DNA from: Floridanema evergladense
GTDB taxonomy: Bacteria; Cyanobacteriota; Cyanobacteriia; Cyanobacteriales; Aerosakkonemataceae
DNA: 64,000 nt
Direction: 5' to 3' (one strand)
Assembly (NCBI RefSeq): GCF_041929205.1
Contig: NZ_JBHFNT010000073.1
Made by a program: the position numbers and the translations under genes. Position 1 is the stretch's first letter. Every line of letters starts with the position of its first letter. Shown in pieces: positions 44,001 through 51,866 of the stretch. The notes under the pieces were generated by a model. The model was not told the DNA's origin. It did not search any database and saw only the letters and a list, made by a program, of their open reading frames with translations.

Positions 44001-44557
44001 AATTGATAAATCACGCCGGGAATGTGTTGAGCTATTTGTTTGAGGCGATGATTTTGTGAGTTAACTAGGTTTCCCTGCTCGCTCTCAATCCCTGCTTCCT
44101 GTAGTTGAGTTTGGAGTTGTGTGAGTTGGAGAGTCAGTTTTTCGACTTGTTTGTGTGGAGTAATGTCTCGCATTACTAACAGATGGCAATCAGGCAAAAA
44201 GTTAGCTGTTGCTGCATATTCTACGATGCGGATCTCCTCATCTAGCTTTTTGAAGTGGAACTCGCCCCGCACTTTTTCCTGTTGTTGCAGTTTTTGCCAA
44301 GTTGTTTGAAAGTCCAATCCTGATTCGACAAACTCCCAGATGTAACGTCCCAGTAGTTTATCTCTCTCTAAACCAAATAATTTACAGGCAGCAGAATTAA
44401 CATTTAGGTAGCACCCTCGATCGTCTGCGATCGCCATTCCATCCAACGCAGTCTCAAAAATTGTCTGCAATTGACGATCGCTTAGAGACGGTTGGACTGA
44501 ATTTTCTTCCTGAATGGATTGATTTAACCCGAAATTACTTCTTATGGAGGATGACAT
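41066..44557 (-). CDS. Multi-PAS/GAF sensor histidine kinase
   Basis: A 1163-residue soluble sensor kinase. Five PAS/PAC domains (about 25-135, 170-295, 300-425, 430-565, 570-695) are followed by a GAF domain (about 700-860, with a CSPC motif). The HisKA box is LVAGIAHEINNPVSF, and the ATPase domain has N-box NLLLNAIDAIEQ, G1 DNGCGMS and G2 KGTGMGLAIS. No membrane helix is visible, so it should sense cytoplasmic signals. No response regulator is adjacent, so its partner is unknown. The N-terminus is in the standard position before the first PAS domain. Confidence 0.93.
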   Translation of the reverse strand: MSSSIRSNFGLNQSIQEENSVQPSLSDRQLQTIFETALDGMAIADDRGCYLNVNSAACKLFGLERDKLLGRYIWEFVESGLDFQTTWQKLQQQEKVRGEFHFKKLDEEIRIVEYAATANFLPDCHLLVMRDITPHKQVEKLTLQLTQLQTQLQEAGIESEQGNLVNSQNHRLKQIAQHIPGVIYQFRMRSDGTFHFPYASEGLREIYGFSPEEVQDNCLKVFTVIHSEDLDRVTQSILKSAENLTPWYCEYRVCLPDGRTLWLLGHATPEREPDGSTLWHGYIRDITEQQAVLRDRKQAENMLRESEGIWRTLVDVTPAAVAMFDRQMRYLLANQAWYQQYGLENTEIIGRSHYEIFPDVPQKWKDIHARCLTGISQKNDADFWLRADGNSDWVRWEIRPWIDRQGEIGGLLMYTEVITDRKQAEAKLIEITQLQQAVLDGANYTIISTDPNGIIKTFNAAAERLLGYSSAEVVDKVTPAILHDLEEVKQRATALSIELGQPIEPGFEVFVAKARLGIADEHEWSYIHKDGSRFPVLLSVTPLRDREGTITGFLGIANDITERKQAEVELKEVSERLSFALKSGKMGCWEWDIIQNTLDWDDRMYELYGVTKESDARLVYDIWATGLHPDDREITETIIRQAVLGEAEYDPEFRVVHPDGSVHFIKAFGLVRRDAQGNALKMIGVNFDISDRKRQEQALRLIVEGTAAKTGEAFFQTCVQYLAQVLEVRYAFIAVFVDSEKLVANTLAFWAGDDFGDNFTYNLACSPCENVKTPDALCIYPNSVQSLFPEDNDLVTLQVESYAGLPIINGNGDRLGLLAVLDTKPMAEELTMQAAILKIFATRAGAEIERIEAEAVRQSEIKLRQKTEELEATLKQLQATQMQLIQAEKMSSLGQLVAGIAHEINNPVSFIYSNIQFATDYATDLVNLIQLYQEHYPSPPAAISDFIKNIDFEYVNNDLSKLLLSMKTGATRIRDIVKSLRTFSRLDEADLKKIDIHENLESTLAILQNRLNDRASNSEIQVVKNYGKLPLVECYGGLLNQVFMNLLLNAIDAIEQHRESLEPTEKLAYQGQITITTSITSENQFVISIHDNGCGMSPEIQEKIFNPFFTTKPVGKGTGMGLAISYQIVTKNHPGSLRCFSTPRKGTEFRIELPICDRSKILS

Positions 44558-44849
44558 TTAAGGATAAATATTTATATTGTTTTGTATTTACATTTTCCTC
44601 TACCATTACTACAAGTGCCCAGCTTTGTGTAATCTATTCAACAAATAATTACTATTTATGTTACTTTCCGAATTCAGCAAGTAGTAACCAAATTAAATTA
44701 TATAAAAGAATAAAAAGAGTTAAATTGATTCATAGTCCAAATCTGGTTAAGTAATTTAGCGGAGAAAGAGTTCAACTATAATGGAATAGCAATTTAAGTC
44801 TTTATCGCTGCTGCGATCGCGTAGCACGTATCGCCAAATCAAGCCACCG

Positions 44850-46844
44850 ATGCAAATACCTCGCCTGCATCCAGACACGATCGAACAAGTTAAACAACGG
44901 GCTGATATCGTAGAAATCATCTCGGAAAAAGTTGTTTTACGCAAACGTGGCAAAGATTTCCAAGGTTTATGTCCATTTCATGAGGAAAAATCTCCCAGCT
45001 TTAGCGTCAGTCCCCACAAACAAATGTATTATTGCTTCGGTTGTCAAGCTGGGGGAAATGTAATTACGTTCCTTATGGAACTGGAGAAACAATCTTTTGC
45101 TGATGTGGTGTTAAATTTGGCGCGACGCTATTCGATTCCAGTGCAAACTTTGGAACCGGAACAACGTCAAGAACTGCAACGCCAACTAACTCTAAGAGAA
45201 CAATTATTTGAAATTCTAGCAGTAACAGCAGCATTTTATCACCATGCTTTGTATCAACCTTCAGGCAAAGCAGCTTTAGAATATTTGCGATCGGAACGAC
45301 AATTAAATGATGAAACAATTCAAAAGTTTCAGTTAGGTTGTGCGCCAAACGGTTGGGAAACTCTTTATCGATATTTAGTGGAACAAAAACGTTTCTCCGT
45401 ACAGTTAGTAGAACAAGCGGGATTGATTCGTCGGCGCAAGGAATCGCAAATTAACTATTATGATTATTTTCGGAATCGGGTAATTATTCCCATTCACGAT
45501 GTTCAAGGGAGAGTAATCGGTTTTGGTGGGAGAACTCTGGCTGACGAACAACCAAAGTATCTCAATTCTCCCGAAACTCAACTATTTAATAAAGGCAAAA
45601 CTTTGTTTGCTTTAGATAAGGCGAAAGATGGGATTTCTAAGCAAGATTTAGCAGTGGTGGTGGAAGGGTATTTTGATGCGATCGCACTCCACGCTGCTGG
45701 AATTACTAACGCCGTTGCTTCCTTGGGAACTGCCTTAAGTTTAGACCAAGTAAAACTACTTTTACGTTACAACGAATCCAAACAATTAATATTAAATTTC
45801 GATGCTGACAAAGCTGGTAATACCGCAGCGAAAAGAGCGATCGGAGAAATCGCTAACTTAGCTTATCGGGGAGAAATTCAACTCCGCATTCTCAACCTTC
45901 CCAATGGCAAAGATGCCGACGAATACTTAAAAACTTATTCCGTTACACAATATGAAAATTTATTGCATGAAGCACCTTTATGGTTAGCTTGGCAAATTGA
46001 ACAATTGTTAGAAGGAAAAGACCTTAAACAAGCCGATCGATATCAACAAGTTGCCGAAGAAATGGTAAAAATTCTTGCTAACATCATCGACGATAATCAG
46101 CTAACTCATTATGTTAATCAATGCGCTGAACGTTTGAGTATCGGTGATTCACGGCGAATACCATTAATTTCTCAAAATCTTCTTAATCAAGTTATTCAAA
46201 ATTGGAAAGTGCGATCGAGCAATGATAAATCACTACAAATGCCATTGTTAGTAGCTCGTGCAATTCAGGGTAACTACCCCCAAACAAAACCCAATCTTCG
46301 TATAGTTAAAAATCAAACATCCAACCCAGAAAAAGTAATTACGACCCAACGAGACGACTTATTAAAAATTGCCGAAGCTCTATTGTTGCGTCTTTATATT
46401 CATTGTCCCGAACAGCGTCAAAATATTATTCATAGTTTGGAGAACCAAGAACTAGAATTTAGCTTTTCCCATCATCGGTTTCTCTGGCAACAAATTCAGG
46501 AAATTGATATTAACTTAACCTCAGCAAATCTCATTTCTAAACTGCAAGATAAAGCAGTGGAATTTCCCAAACAAATGGCGCAAGCTTCCCGCTTATTTAT
46601 TTTAGATGAAATGGCAGAAGCAAACCTTTATCGAGCCGGAGAATTAATCAAAGCGGCGATTATTCGCATGGAACAAATTATGTGCGAAAAACAATCCCGC
46701 CAATTTCTAGCACTTTTTGAAAAAACCGACAGTTCTACAGACCCAGAACTTCAAAAAAAATATTACCAAGAATTCCTGAATTATAAACAACGGAGTATGG
46801 AATTAGAGCAAGAATGCCAAGTTTCCATCTCCGATTTATTGTAA
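44850..46844 (+). CDS. dnaG: DNA primase
   Basis: A 664-residue primase that makes RNA primers at the replication fork. The CHC2 zinc-binding domain has Cys41, His44, Cys62 and Cys65 (CPFHEEKSP..YYCFGCQAGG). The Toprim core includes AVVVEGYFDAIAL and LILNFDADKAGN. A helical C-terminal DnaB-interaction region of about 200 residues follows. It is full length. It lies divergent from the histidine kinase, across an AT-rich gap of 292 bases without other features. Confidence 0.97.
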   Translation: MQIPRLHPDTIEQVKQRADIVEIISEKVVLRKRGKDFQGLCPFHEEKSPSFSVSPHKQMYYCFGCQAGGNVITFLMELEKQSFADVVLNLARRYSIPVQTLEPEQRQELQRQLTLREQLFEILAVTAAFYHHALYQPSGKAALEYLRSERQLNDETIQKFQLGCAPNGWETLYRYLVEQKRFSVQLVEQAGLIRRRKESQINYYDYFRNRVIIPIHDVQGRVIGFGGRTLADEQPKYLNSPETQLFNKGKTLFALDKAKDGISKQDLAVVVEGYFDAIALHAAGITNAVASLGTALSLDQVKLLLRYNESKQLILNFDADKAGNTAAKRAIGEIANLAYRGEIQLRILNLPNGKDADEYLKTYSVTQYENLLHEAPLWLAWQIEQLLEGKDLKQADRYQQVAEEMVKILANIIDDNQLTHYVNQCAERLSIGDSRRIPLISQNLLNQVIQNWKVRSSNDKSLQMPLLVARAIQGNYPQTKPNLRIVKNQTSNPEKVITTQRDDLLKIAEALLLRLYIHCPEQRQNIIHSLENQELEFSFSHHRFLWQQIQEIDINLTSANLISKLQDKAVEFPKQMAQASRLFILDEMAEANLYRAGELIKAAIIRMEQIMCEKQSRQFLALFEKTDSSTDPELQKKYYQEFLNYKQRSMELEQECQVSISDLL

Positions 46845-46863
46845 CTTTAATTGTAATGATTGT

Positions 46864-46973
46864 TGTGGCGACTAAAGTCGCAGGCTATACAGACAAAACC
46901 TGCCAAAGCAGGTTAACAGTCCACGAAGGTGGACTTGGTTTGTGTAGTCGCGGTTTCAACCGCCAAAACCTTT
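46864..46973. repeat. Composite multi-hairpin element after dnaG
   Basis: Four successive hairpins: GCGACTAAAGTCGC, ACCTGCCAAAGCAGGT, GTCCACGAAGGTGGAC and GCGGTTTCAACCGC. It lies between convergent dnaG and the pentapeptide gene. A second copy with different but self-consistent stem sequences is at 63887-63988. Arms covary between copies, so structure rather than sequence is conserved. Confidence 0.8.
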
Positions 46974-46974
46974 T

Positions 46975-47496
46975 TCAGTATCCTAAATCAGGACACATTA
47001 AAGTTTCGCGAGTATTACGTCCGGTAACAGGATTAGTACCTTTAGCAATTTTACAAAGTACTTCTAGCTGATCGTCTCGCAACAAAACATCAGTGAAATC
47101 AGTACCTTCAATATTCGCGCCTTCAAACTTAGCATTGAAAGCGAAAGCGCCTTCTAAAATCGCATCTTTCAAATTAGCCTTGGTAAAACGAGCAGTCGCG
47201 ATCGTCGAATAAGAAAGATCGGCACCCTCCAAATTAGCATATAGGAAGCTTGCCCCATAAAGGCTAACTCCCCGTAAATTTGCATGGCTAAAATCGCTAC
47301 TGCGGAGATTTGCTTTAGTAAAGTTAGAATCAGTTAACTCCCGATTAGAGAAATCTGCACCAACCAGAGCCTCGTTGGTATAATCCAAAGCTAGAACTGG
47401 AGTGGCAGTTCCTACAAAAGCTACTAAGCAAATTACTGCCCAGAGCCATAAACTGAGTAATATCTTGGAAATCCGATCGTCTAGTCGAAAATTCAT
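46975..47496 (-). CDS. Exported pentapeptide-repeat protein
   Basis: A 173-residue protein with an N-terminal signal segment (ILLSLWLWAVICLVAFVGTA, likely cleaved after VLA) and about fifteen A(D/N)LXX-type pentapeptides (FSNRELTDSNFTKANLRSSD, then VSLYGASFLYANLEGADLSY). These stack into a quadrilateral beta-helix. Export suggests a thylakoid-lumen or periplasmic location, as for known lumenal pentapeptide proteins. Two cysteines near the C-terminus (EVLCKIAKG, LMCPDLGY) may form a disulfide. It starts only 14 bases from the divergent YraN-like gene. Confidence 0.88.
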   Translation of the reverse strand: MNFRLDDRISKILLSLWLWAVICLVAFVGTATPVLALDYTNEALVGADFSNRELTDSNFTKANLRSSDFSHANLRGVSLYGASFLYANLEGADLSYSTIATARFTKANLKDAILEGAFAFNAKFEGANIEGTDFTDVLLRDDQLEVLCKIAKGTNPVTGRNTRETLMCPDLGY

Positions 47497-47510
47497 GCTG
47501 CTTACAGTAA

Positions 47511-48023
47511 ATGGCGAATCGTTCAGTATCTAATTATCCCGATTTCGGTGCATTAGGAGAAGACCTAGTTGCACGATGGTTGCAAGCACAAGGTTGGGTG
47601 ATTCTCCATCGTCGCTGGCGCTGTCGTTGGGGAGAGTTAGACATTATCGCCGAAAAACAGCCAAATTTATTACTATTTGTGGAAGTCAAAACTCGGAGCC
47701 AGAGAAATTGGGATGGCGATGGTTTATTGTCTATTACTCCCCAAAAACAATCTAAACTCTGGCAAACCGCACAATTATTTCTTGCTTCAGGAAATTTCGC
47801 CAATAAAATCTGTAGATTTGATGTAGCTTTAGTTACTTGCCAAAAGGTAAAAAATGATTTGCCTCAAGAAACCATTTCCGACAGTAGTGTTACTACTAAT
47901 AATTCCGGCTCTAACCCCTTAAAAAATACAGATGACTTAATTCAAGAGTCAACTCTATATATTGCCGAATATAAACTTGTCTTGCAACAATACATTGAGT
48001 CAGCCATAAACTACGATTTTTAA
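47511..48023 (+). CDS. YraN/UPF0102 nuclease-like protein
   Basis: A 170-residue protein. The UPF0102 core is complete: LGEDLVARWLQAQGWVIL, then RWGELDIIAE and LLFVEVKTRSQ, the D..ExK pattern of restriction-endonuclease-fold nucleases. The usual length is about 120 residues; here a polar 50-residue C-terminal tail follows (SDSSVTTNNSGSNPLKNTDD). The family is suspected to process recombination or repair intermediates, but its role is not established. Its start lies 14 bases from the divergent pentapeptide gene, so the promoters must overlap coding sequence. Confidence 0.88.
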   Translation: MANRSVSNYPDFGALGEDLVARWLQAQGWVILHRRWRCRWGELDIIAEKQPNLLLFVEVKTRSQRNWDGDGLLSITPQKQSKLWQTAQLFLASGNFANKICRFDVALVTCQKVKNDLPQETISDSSVTTNNSGSNPLKNTDDLIQESTLYIAEYKLVLQQYIESAINYDF

Positions 48024-48107
48024 TTTGTCATCTACCTAAAGTAGTATATTGTAAAAACCTTTGTTTTTAACTTGCGATCGATGACAAATCGGAAAAAATA
48101 TTAGGGG

Positions 48108-48497
48108 TTAAGCCAAAGTTTCTGGGCAATATCCTAACCCATTGACAAACTGCTTGCGGAATGTTTCTATTTCTTCTTTGTCGGGTCTACCATGAGACAC
48201 AATTGCTACTTGGTAACGACGCATTACTTCAATAGGTGGTTCACCCGCATCCAAACTCCAAAGTGCCATCTTCACGCGCACTTCGGGTTGGTAGGGAATC
48301 CCTAATTCACTCAAATAAGCTCTAAAATTACCATCTAGATAAGAATCTAGTTCTTTACACATTTTGACTTTAATTACCCAACCGTCAATTTGGTGTAAAA
48401 CGGTTACAGAGTAGAGGGGAAGTTGGTTATTTTTGTGTAAAAAATCAACTACTCTTTGAGTCAGACTGGCGTTAGCTAGGAAATACAGGTAATCCAT
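48108..48497 (-). CDS. Conserved cyanobacterial hypothetical protein
   Basis: A soluble protein of about 129 residues from the preferred Met at 48497 (MDYLYFLANASLTQRVVDFL); an in-frame start at 48521 would add eight residues. It contains LPLYSVTVLHQIDGWVIKVK and a conserved-looking end IETFRKQFVNGLGYCPETLA. I recognise no domain or catalytic motif. The even spread of hydrophobic residues and lack of low complexity support a real gene. It stands alone on the minus strand between YraN and queA. Confidence 0.75.
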   Translation of the reverse strand: MDYLYFLANASLTQRVVDFLHKNNQLPLYSVTVLHQIDGWVIKVKMCKELDSYLDGNFRAYLSELGIPYQPEVRVKMALWSLDAGEPPIEVMRRYQVAIVSHGRPDKEEIETFRKQFVNGLGYCPETLA

Positions 48498-48521
48498 AAG
48501 GCGTGCTTGGCGGCAAAGCAA

Positions 48522-48869
48522 ATGCTACATCTAATATTGTTGCTAAAAAAGAACCTTTTATATTGGGTTAAATCCCCCAAACTTAGCTGGGTAGGTTTAC
48601 CCAATTATTAGTTAATCTTTGCCCCCTTATTAAGATAATAAAATCAAGTATCGCAAGATTGAAGAAAAACTTTACAAAACTACAAATATAGGGGAATTCT
48701 TACTCTCAGTCAGCTTAAAAAATAGTTTAATGAGCAGTAAAATTAAATTCAGGTTGATATATCATTAATATTTCATCATTCTAAAAGAATTTCCCAAATT
48801 TTTCAACTATGTAAAAGGAAAATGATTTTAAGTTGTTAAAGTAGTAACTGTAACTGAACTGAATCAAGC
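48522..48869. other. Intergenic region upstream of queA
   Basis: 348 AT-rich bases. I looked for a preQ1 riboswitch because queA follows, and found no convincing example. No ORF or repeat is supported. It is the likely promoter region of queA and of the minus-strand hypothetical gene. Confidence 0.35.
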
Positions 48870-50003
48870 ATGAACGAGCCAAAATCTGCATCTTTTTTGT
48901 CTTCTAGTGCTGTTGGAGTAAACCAGGAAGACCTGTTATTGTCTGCTTATGACTATGAACTTCCTGACGATCGCATCGCGCAAAATCCGGTAACACCAAG
49001 AGATAGCGCTCGTTTGTTAGTAGTTGAGTCGCTTACCCAACATAGCGATCGAGTATTTCGGGATTTAGTGGAATTGCTTAAACCAGGAGATTTACTAGTT
49101 ATGAATAACACTCGCGTGATTCATGCGAGACTTTACGGACATAAATCTACTGGCGCACCTGTAGAAGTTTTGCTGCTTCAAGAGCAAAAAAATAACTGTT
49201 GGTTAGCTTTGGTAAAACCTGGGAGAAGGTTACTACCGGGAGCAGAAATTTATTTTGAGCCTAAAAGTACTTTAGATGAGCCACCAAATTTTATTTTAAG
49301 TGCAAAAATTCTGGACAAGGATGAAGCTACAAATGGGCGAATTTTGCAATTTGAAGTACCAGAGGGAAAGTCTTTAATTCAAGTTTTGGAGCAGTTTGGT
49401 CATGTACCTTTACCTCCTTATATCAAAGAATCGCAATCTCTTGCAGAACAATACCAAACTGTCTATGCAAAGACCCCTGGTTCGGTAGCAGCACCAACAG
49501 CTGGATTACACTTTACTCCTGAGTTATTGGAGAAATTGACGGCGAAGGGAATCGAACAAACTTTTGTCACTTTACATATTGGAGTAGGGACTTTTCGACC
49601 TGTGGAGGTAGAAAAAATTACTAGTCACCAAATGCACGGAGAATGGGTGGAGATTTCCCAGGCTACAGTGGCAAAAATTCAGGAGGCTAAGGCTAAAGGA
49701 GGTAGAATAATTGCGGTGGGAACGACAGCAGTACGTTCTTTAGAAGGAGCAGCACAAAATGGAGAATTACAACCTTTTTGCAGTCAAACTGAGTTGTTTA
49801 TTTATCCCGGTTATAAATGGCGTGTGGTGGAGGGATTGATTACTAATTTTCATTTACCACGCTCTAGTTTAATGATGTTGGTTAGTGCTTTAATCGGAAG
49901 GAAACGGTTGTTGTCTTTGTATGAATATGCGATCGCTCAAAATTACCGCTTCTACTCATTTGGTGATGCCATGTTAATTTTGCCAGAAGCCAGGATGAAT
50001 TGA
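48870..50003 (+). CDS. queA: tRNA queuosine ribosyltransferase-isomerase
   Basis: A 377-residue enzyme that moves the ribosyl part of SAM onto preQ1 in tRNA, making epoxyqueuosine. Family motifs are YDYELPDDRIAQNPVTPRDS, LKPGDLLVMNNTRVIHARLY, PTAGLHFTPELLE and LHIGVGTFRPVEVE. The first 23 residues (to about EDLLLSA) are extra relative to many homologues, but no better start is evident. It stands alone with a 137-base gap to the downstream TPR gene. Confidence 0.96.
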   Translation: MNEPKSASFLSSSAVGVNQEDLLLSAYDYELPDDRIAQNPVTPRDSARLLVVESLTQHSDRVFRDLVELLKPGDLLVMNNTRVIHARLYGHKSTGAPVEVLLLQEQKNNCWLALVKPGRRLLPGAEIYFEPKSTLDEPPNFILSAKILDKDEATNGRILQFEVPEGKSLIQVLEQFGHVPLPPYIKESQSLAEQYQTVYAKTPGSVAAPTAGLHFTPELLEKLTAKGIEQTFVTLHIGVGTFRPVEVEKITSHQMHGEWVEISQATVAKIQEAKAKGGRIIAVGTTAVRSLEGAAQNGELQPFCSQTELFIYPGYKWRVVEGLITNFHLPRSSLMMLVSALIGRKRLLSLYEYAIAQNYRFYSFGDAMLILPEARMN

Positions 50004-50140
50004 TATTTAATGGTTAGTTAATTTATGACAAACCAAGTTGCTAGTTATGATAATTGCGATTAAGATTAGTTACGTTGTGACGCTGAGAACGCTTCGATCG
50101 CAACAACCACAATAAACTTTAATTTTCTGATGATTAGCTT

Positions 50141-51070
50141 ATGTTAAAACAAATCTTGTACAGTCATCTACTTGTCATTGTTAGCACAGCGCTTTTGACA
50201 CCTATTGCTGTGGGTAAACCCGTTATTATGCCAGGAACAAAACAGCTAATTCAAGGAGTTTATACTCAAGATTTGGAAGCAGCTGGTTATTTTCAGCAAG
50301 GAGTTAGCGATTACAGTGTGGGAAATTTAGCAGCAGCTTATTCCGCTTTCCAAAAAGCTGTGGAACGCGACCCTAGTATTGCCTTGGCTTATCATTATAT
50401 GGGGAATGTGTTGTTAGAAAATGGTCGAAATGAAGAAGCGATCGCGGAATTTTCTAAAGCCATTGAATTAGACCCTTCTTTAGCCGAATCTCACTACAAT
50501 TTAGGCATAGCTTTGTATCGCCAAGGTAGATTAGATGAAGCGATCGCCGCTTATCAACGTTCTATTGCTATTAATTCCCGTAATTCTAATGCTTACTACA
50601 ATTTGGGAGTAGCATTTTATGAACAAAAAAATTTAGATAATGCAATAGAAGCTTATCGTCAAGCGATCGCTGTCAATCCTAAAAATGTCAAAGCTCAGTT
50701 AAATTTAGCCATAGCTTTAGAACAACAGGGAAACTTTGATGCAGCTATAGAAACTTACCAAAGAGTCACAAATCTCGATCCTAAATCAGCCAATGCACAG
50801 GTTAGTTTAGGAAATCTTTTAGTGCAACAAGACCGACCAGCAGAAGCGATCGTAGCTTACAATGAAGCTATTCGTCGTCAGCCAGGAAATCCCCTTGCTC
50901 ACTACAATTTAGGCATTCTCTTATACCAACAAGGTAAGTTACAAGAAGCTCTATCACCTTTGAGAAGAGCTAGGAAAATTTATGAAGACCAAGGTAACAA
51001 TTCCAAGGCTACAGAACTTACCACATTAATCAATCAAATTAAACAAAGATTGGAGACTCCAAAGAAATAA
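50141..51070 (+). CDS. Exported TPR protein
   Basis: A 309-residue protein with a signal peptide (LLVIVSTALLTPIAVG) followed by about seven tetratricopeptide repeats from residue 46 to 285 (for example LAYHYMGNVLLENGRNEEAI, SHYNLGIALYRQGRLDEAIA). TPR superhelices bind partner proteins; a periplasmic or lumenal location is expected. No further domain is visible. It is convergent with the KtrA-like gene, 28 bases apart, so their 3' ends may interfere. Confidence 0.88.
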   Translation: MLKQILYSHLLVIVSTALLTPIAVGKPVIMPGTKQLIQGVYTQDLEAAGYFQQGVSDYSVGNLAAAYSAFQKAVERDPSIALAYHYMGNVLLENGRNEEAIAEFSKAIELDPSLAESHYNLGIALYRQGRLDEAIAAYQRSIAINSRNSNAYYNLGVAFYEQKNLDNAIEAYRQAIAVNPKNVKAQLNLAIALEQQGNFDAAIETYQRVTNLDPKSANAQVSLGNLLVQQDRPAEAIVAYNEAIRRQPGNPLAHYNLGILLYQQGKLQEALSPLRRARKIYEDQGNNSKATELTTLINQIKQRLETPKK

Positions 51071-51098
51071 ATAAAACTCCTGATTTAAGAGGCAAAAC

Positions 51099-51797
51099 TC
51101 AATTAATTGGTAAACGACTGATATCTTTATTAGAACCAATCACTACTATTGCTGAACCCTTATCTAGTCGTTTATTGGGGTTAGGATTAATTTCAAACTT
51201 GCCGTCATAACTGACAGCCAATATATTCACTCCGTAGCGATTCCGCAGTTGTAATTCGGCAATACTTTTGCCATGAAACACATCGGGAGTCACCAATTCT
51301 ACGATACTATTTTCAGGGTCTAGTTCAAATCTTTCGATAATGTTTGGTTTAGTTAAAGCTCGTGCTAACTCACAACCAGCTTCATGTTCTGGATAAACTA
51401 CATGATCTGCACCAACTCTTTTTAAGAGTTTCACATGAACTTCAGAAGAAGCTTTGGCTACCACATGAGGAACACCAGCTTCCTTTAAATTTAGTGTAGT
51501 AATAATGCTTTCTTCCAGATAATTTCCGATCGCCACTATTACCGTATCAAACTCATAAATTCCTGACTCTTTGAGTGCTGAAGATTCAGTAGAATCTAGC
51601 TGCACCGCATGAGAAAGTACCTGATCGGTTAATGCTTGCGACACTCTTTTTTCATCTACATCTGTTCCCATTACTTCGTATCCCATTTTATACAAGCTGG
51701 AACAGACAGCCCTACCAAAACGACCCAAACCAATTACCGCAAATTGGTTATTTCCTTTACGTAAACTGCGGAAAAAATTCAATGATGAAAGACTCAT
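51099..51797 (-). CDS. ktrA: Potassium uptake regulator KtrA (RCK)
   Basis: A 232-residue cytosolic RCK protein. The Rossmann motif is FAVIGLGRFGRAVCSSLYKM, followed by GTDVDEKRVSQAL. The C-terminal RCK_C domain runs from about 150 (ENSIVELVTPDVFHGKSIAE). It forms the nucleotide-binding ring that gates KtrB, which is encoded immediately upstream at 51867-53201, 69 bases away on the same strand. The system supports potassium uptake and osmotic adaptation in cyanobacteria. Confidence 0.94.
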   Translation of the reverse strand: MSLSSLNFFRSLRKGNNQFAVIGLGRFGRAVCSSLYKMGYEVMGTDVDEKRVSQALTDQVLSHAVQLDSTESSALKESGIYEFDTVIVAIGNYLEESIITTLNLKEAGVPHVVAKASSEVHVKLLKRVGADHVVYPEHEAGCELARALTKPNIIERFELDPENSIVELVTPDVFHGKSIAELQLRNRYGVNILAVSYDGKFEINPNPNKRLDKGSAIVVIGSNKDISRLPIN

Positions 51798-51866
51798 GAT
51801 TTATGGTGAATTTGAATTTATGATGATTACTTTTTTAGAGTAACAAGATATGTGACAATATCAACA

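Noticed and set aside
44461..44754. 97-residue plus-strand ORF at the histidine kinase/dnaG divergent region
   Set aside because: It starts inside the kinase gene, and the AT-rich portion encodes a Tyr/Asn/Ser-rich string with no domain.
46814..47071. 85-residue plus-strand ORF after dnaG
   Set aside because: It is mostly a translation of the composite hairpin repeat and overlaps both dnaG and the pentapeptide gene; no independent coding signal.
48522..48869. preQ1 riboswitch upstream of queA
   Set aside because: No stem with the A-rich pseudoknot tail could be found by eye; queA in cyanobacteria often lacks one.
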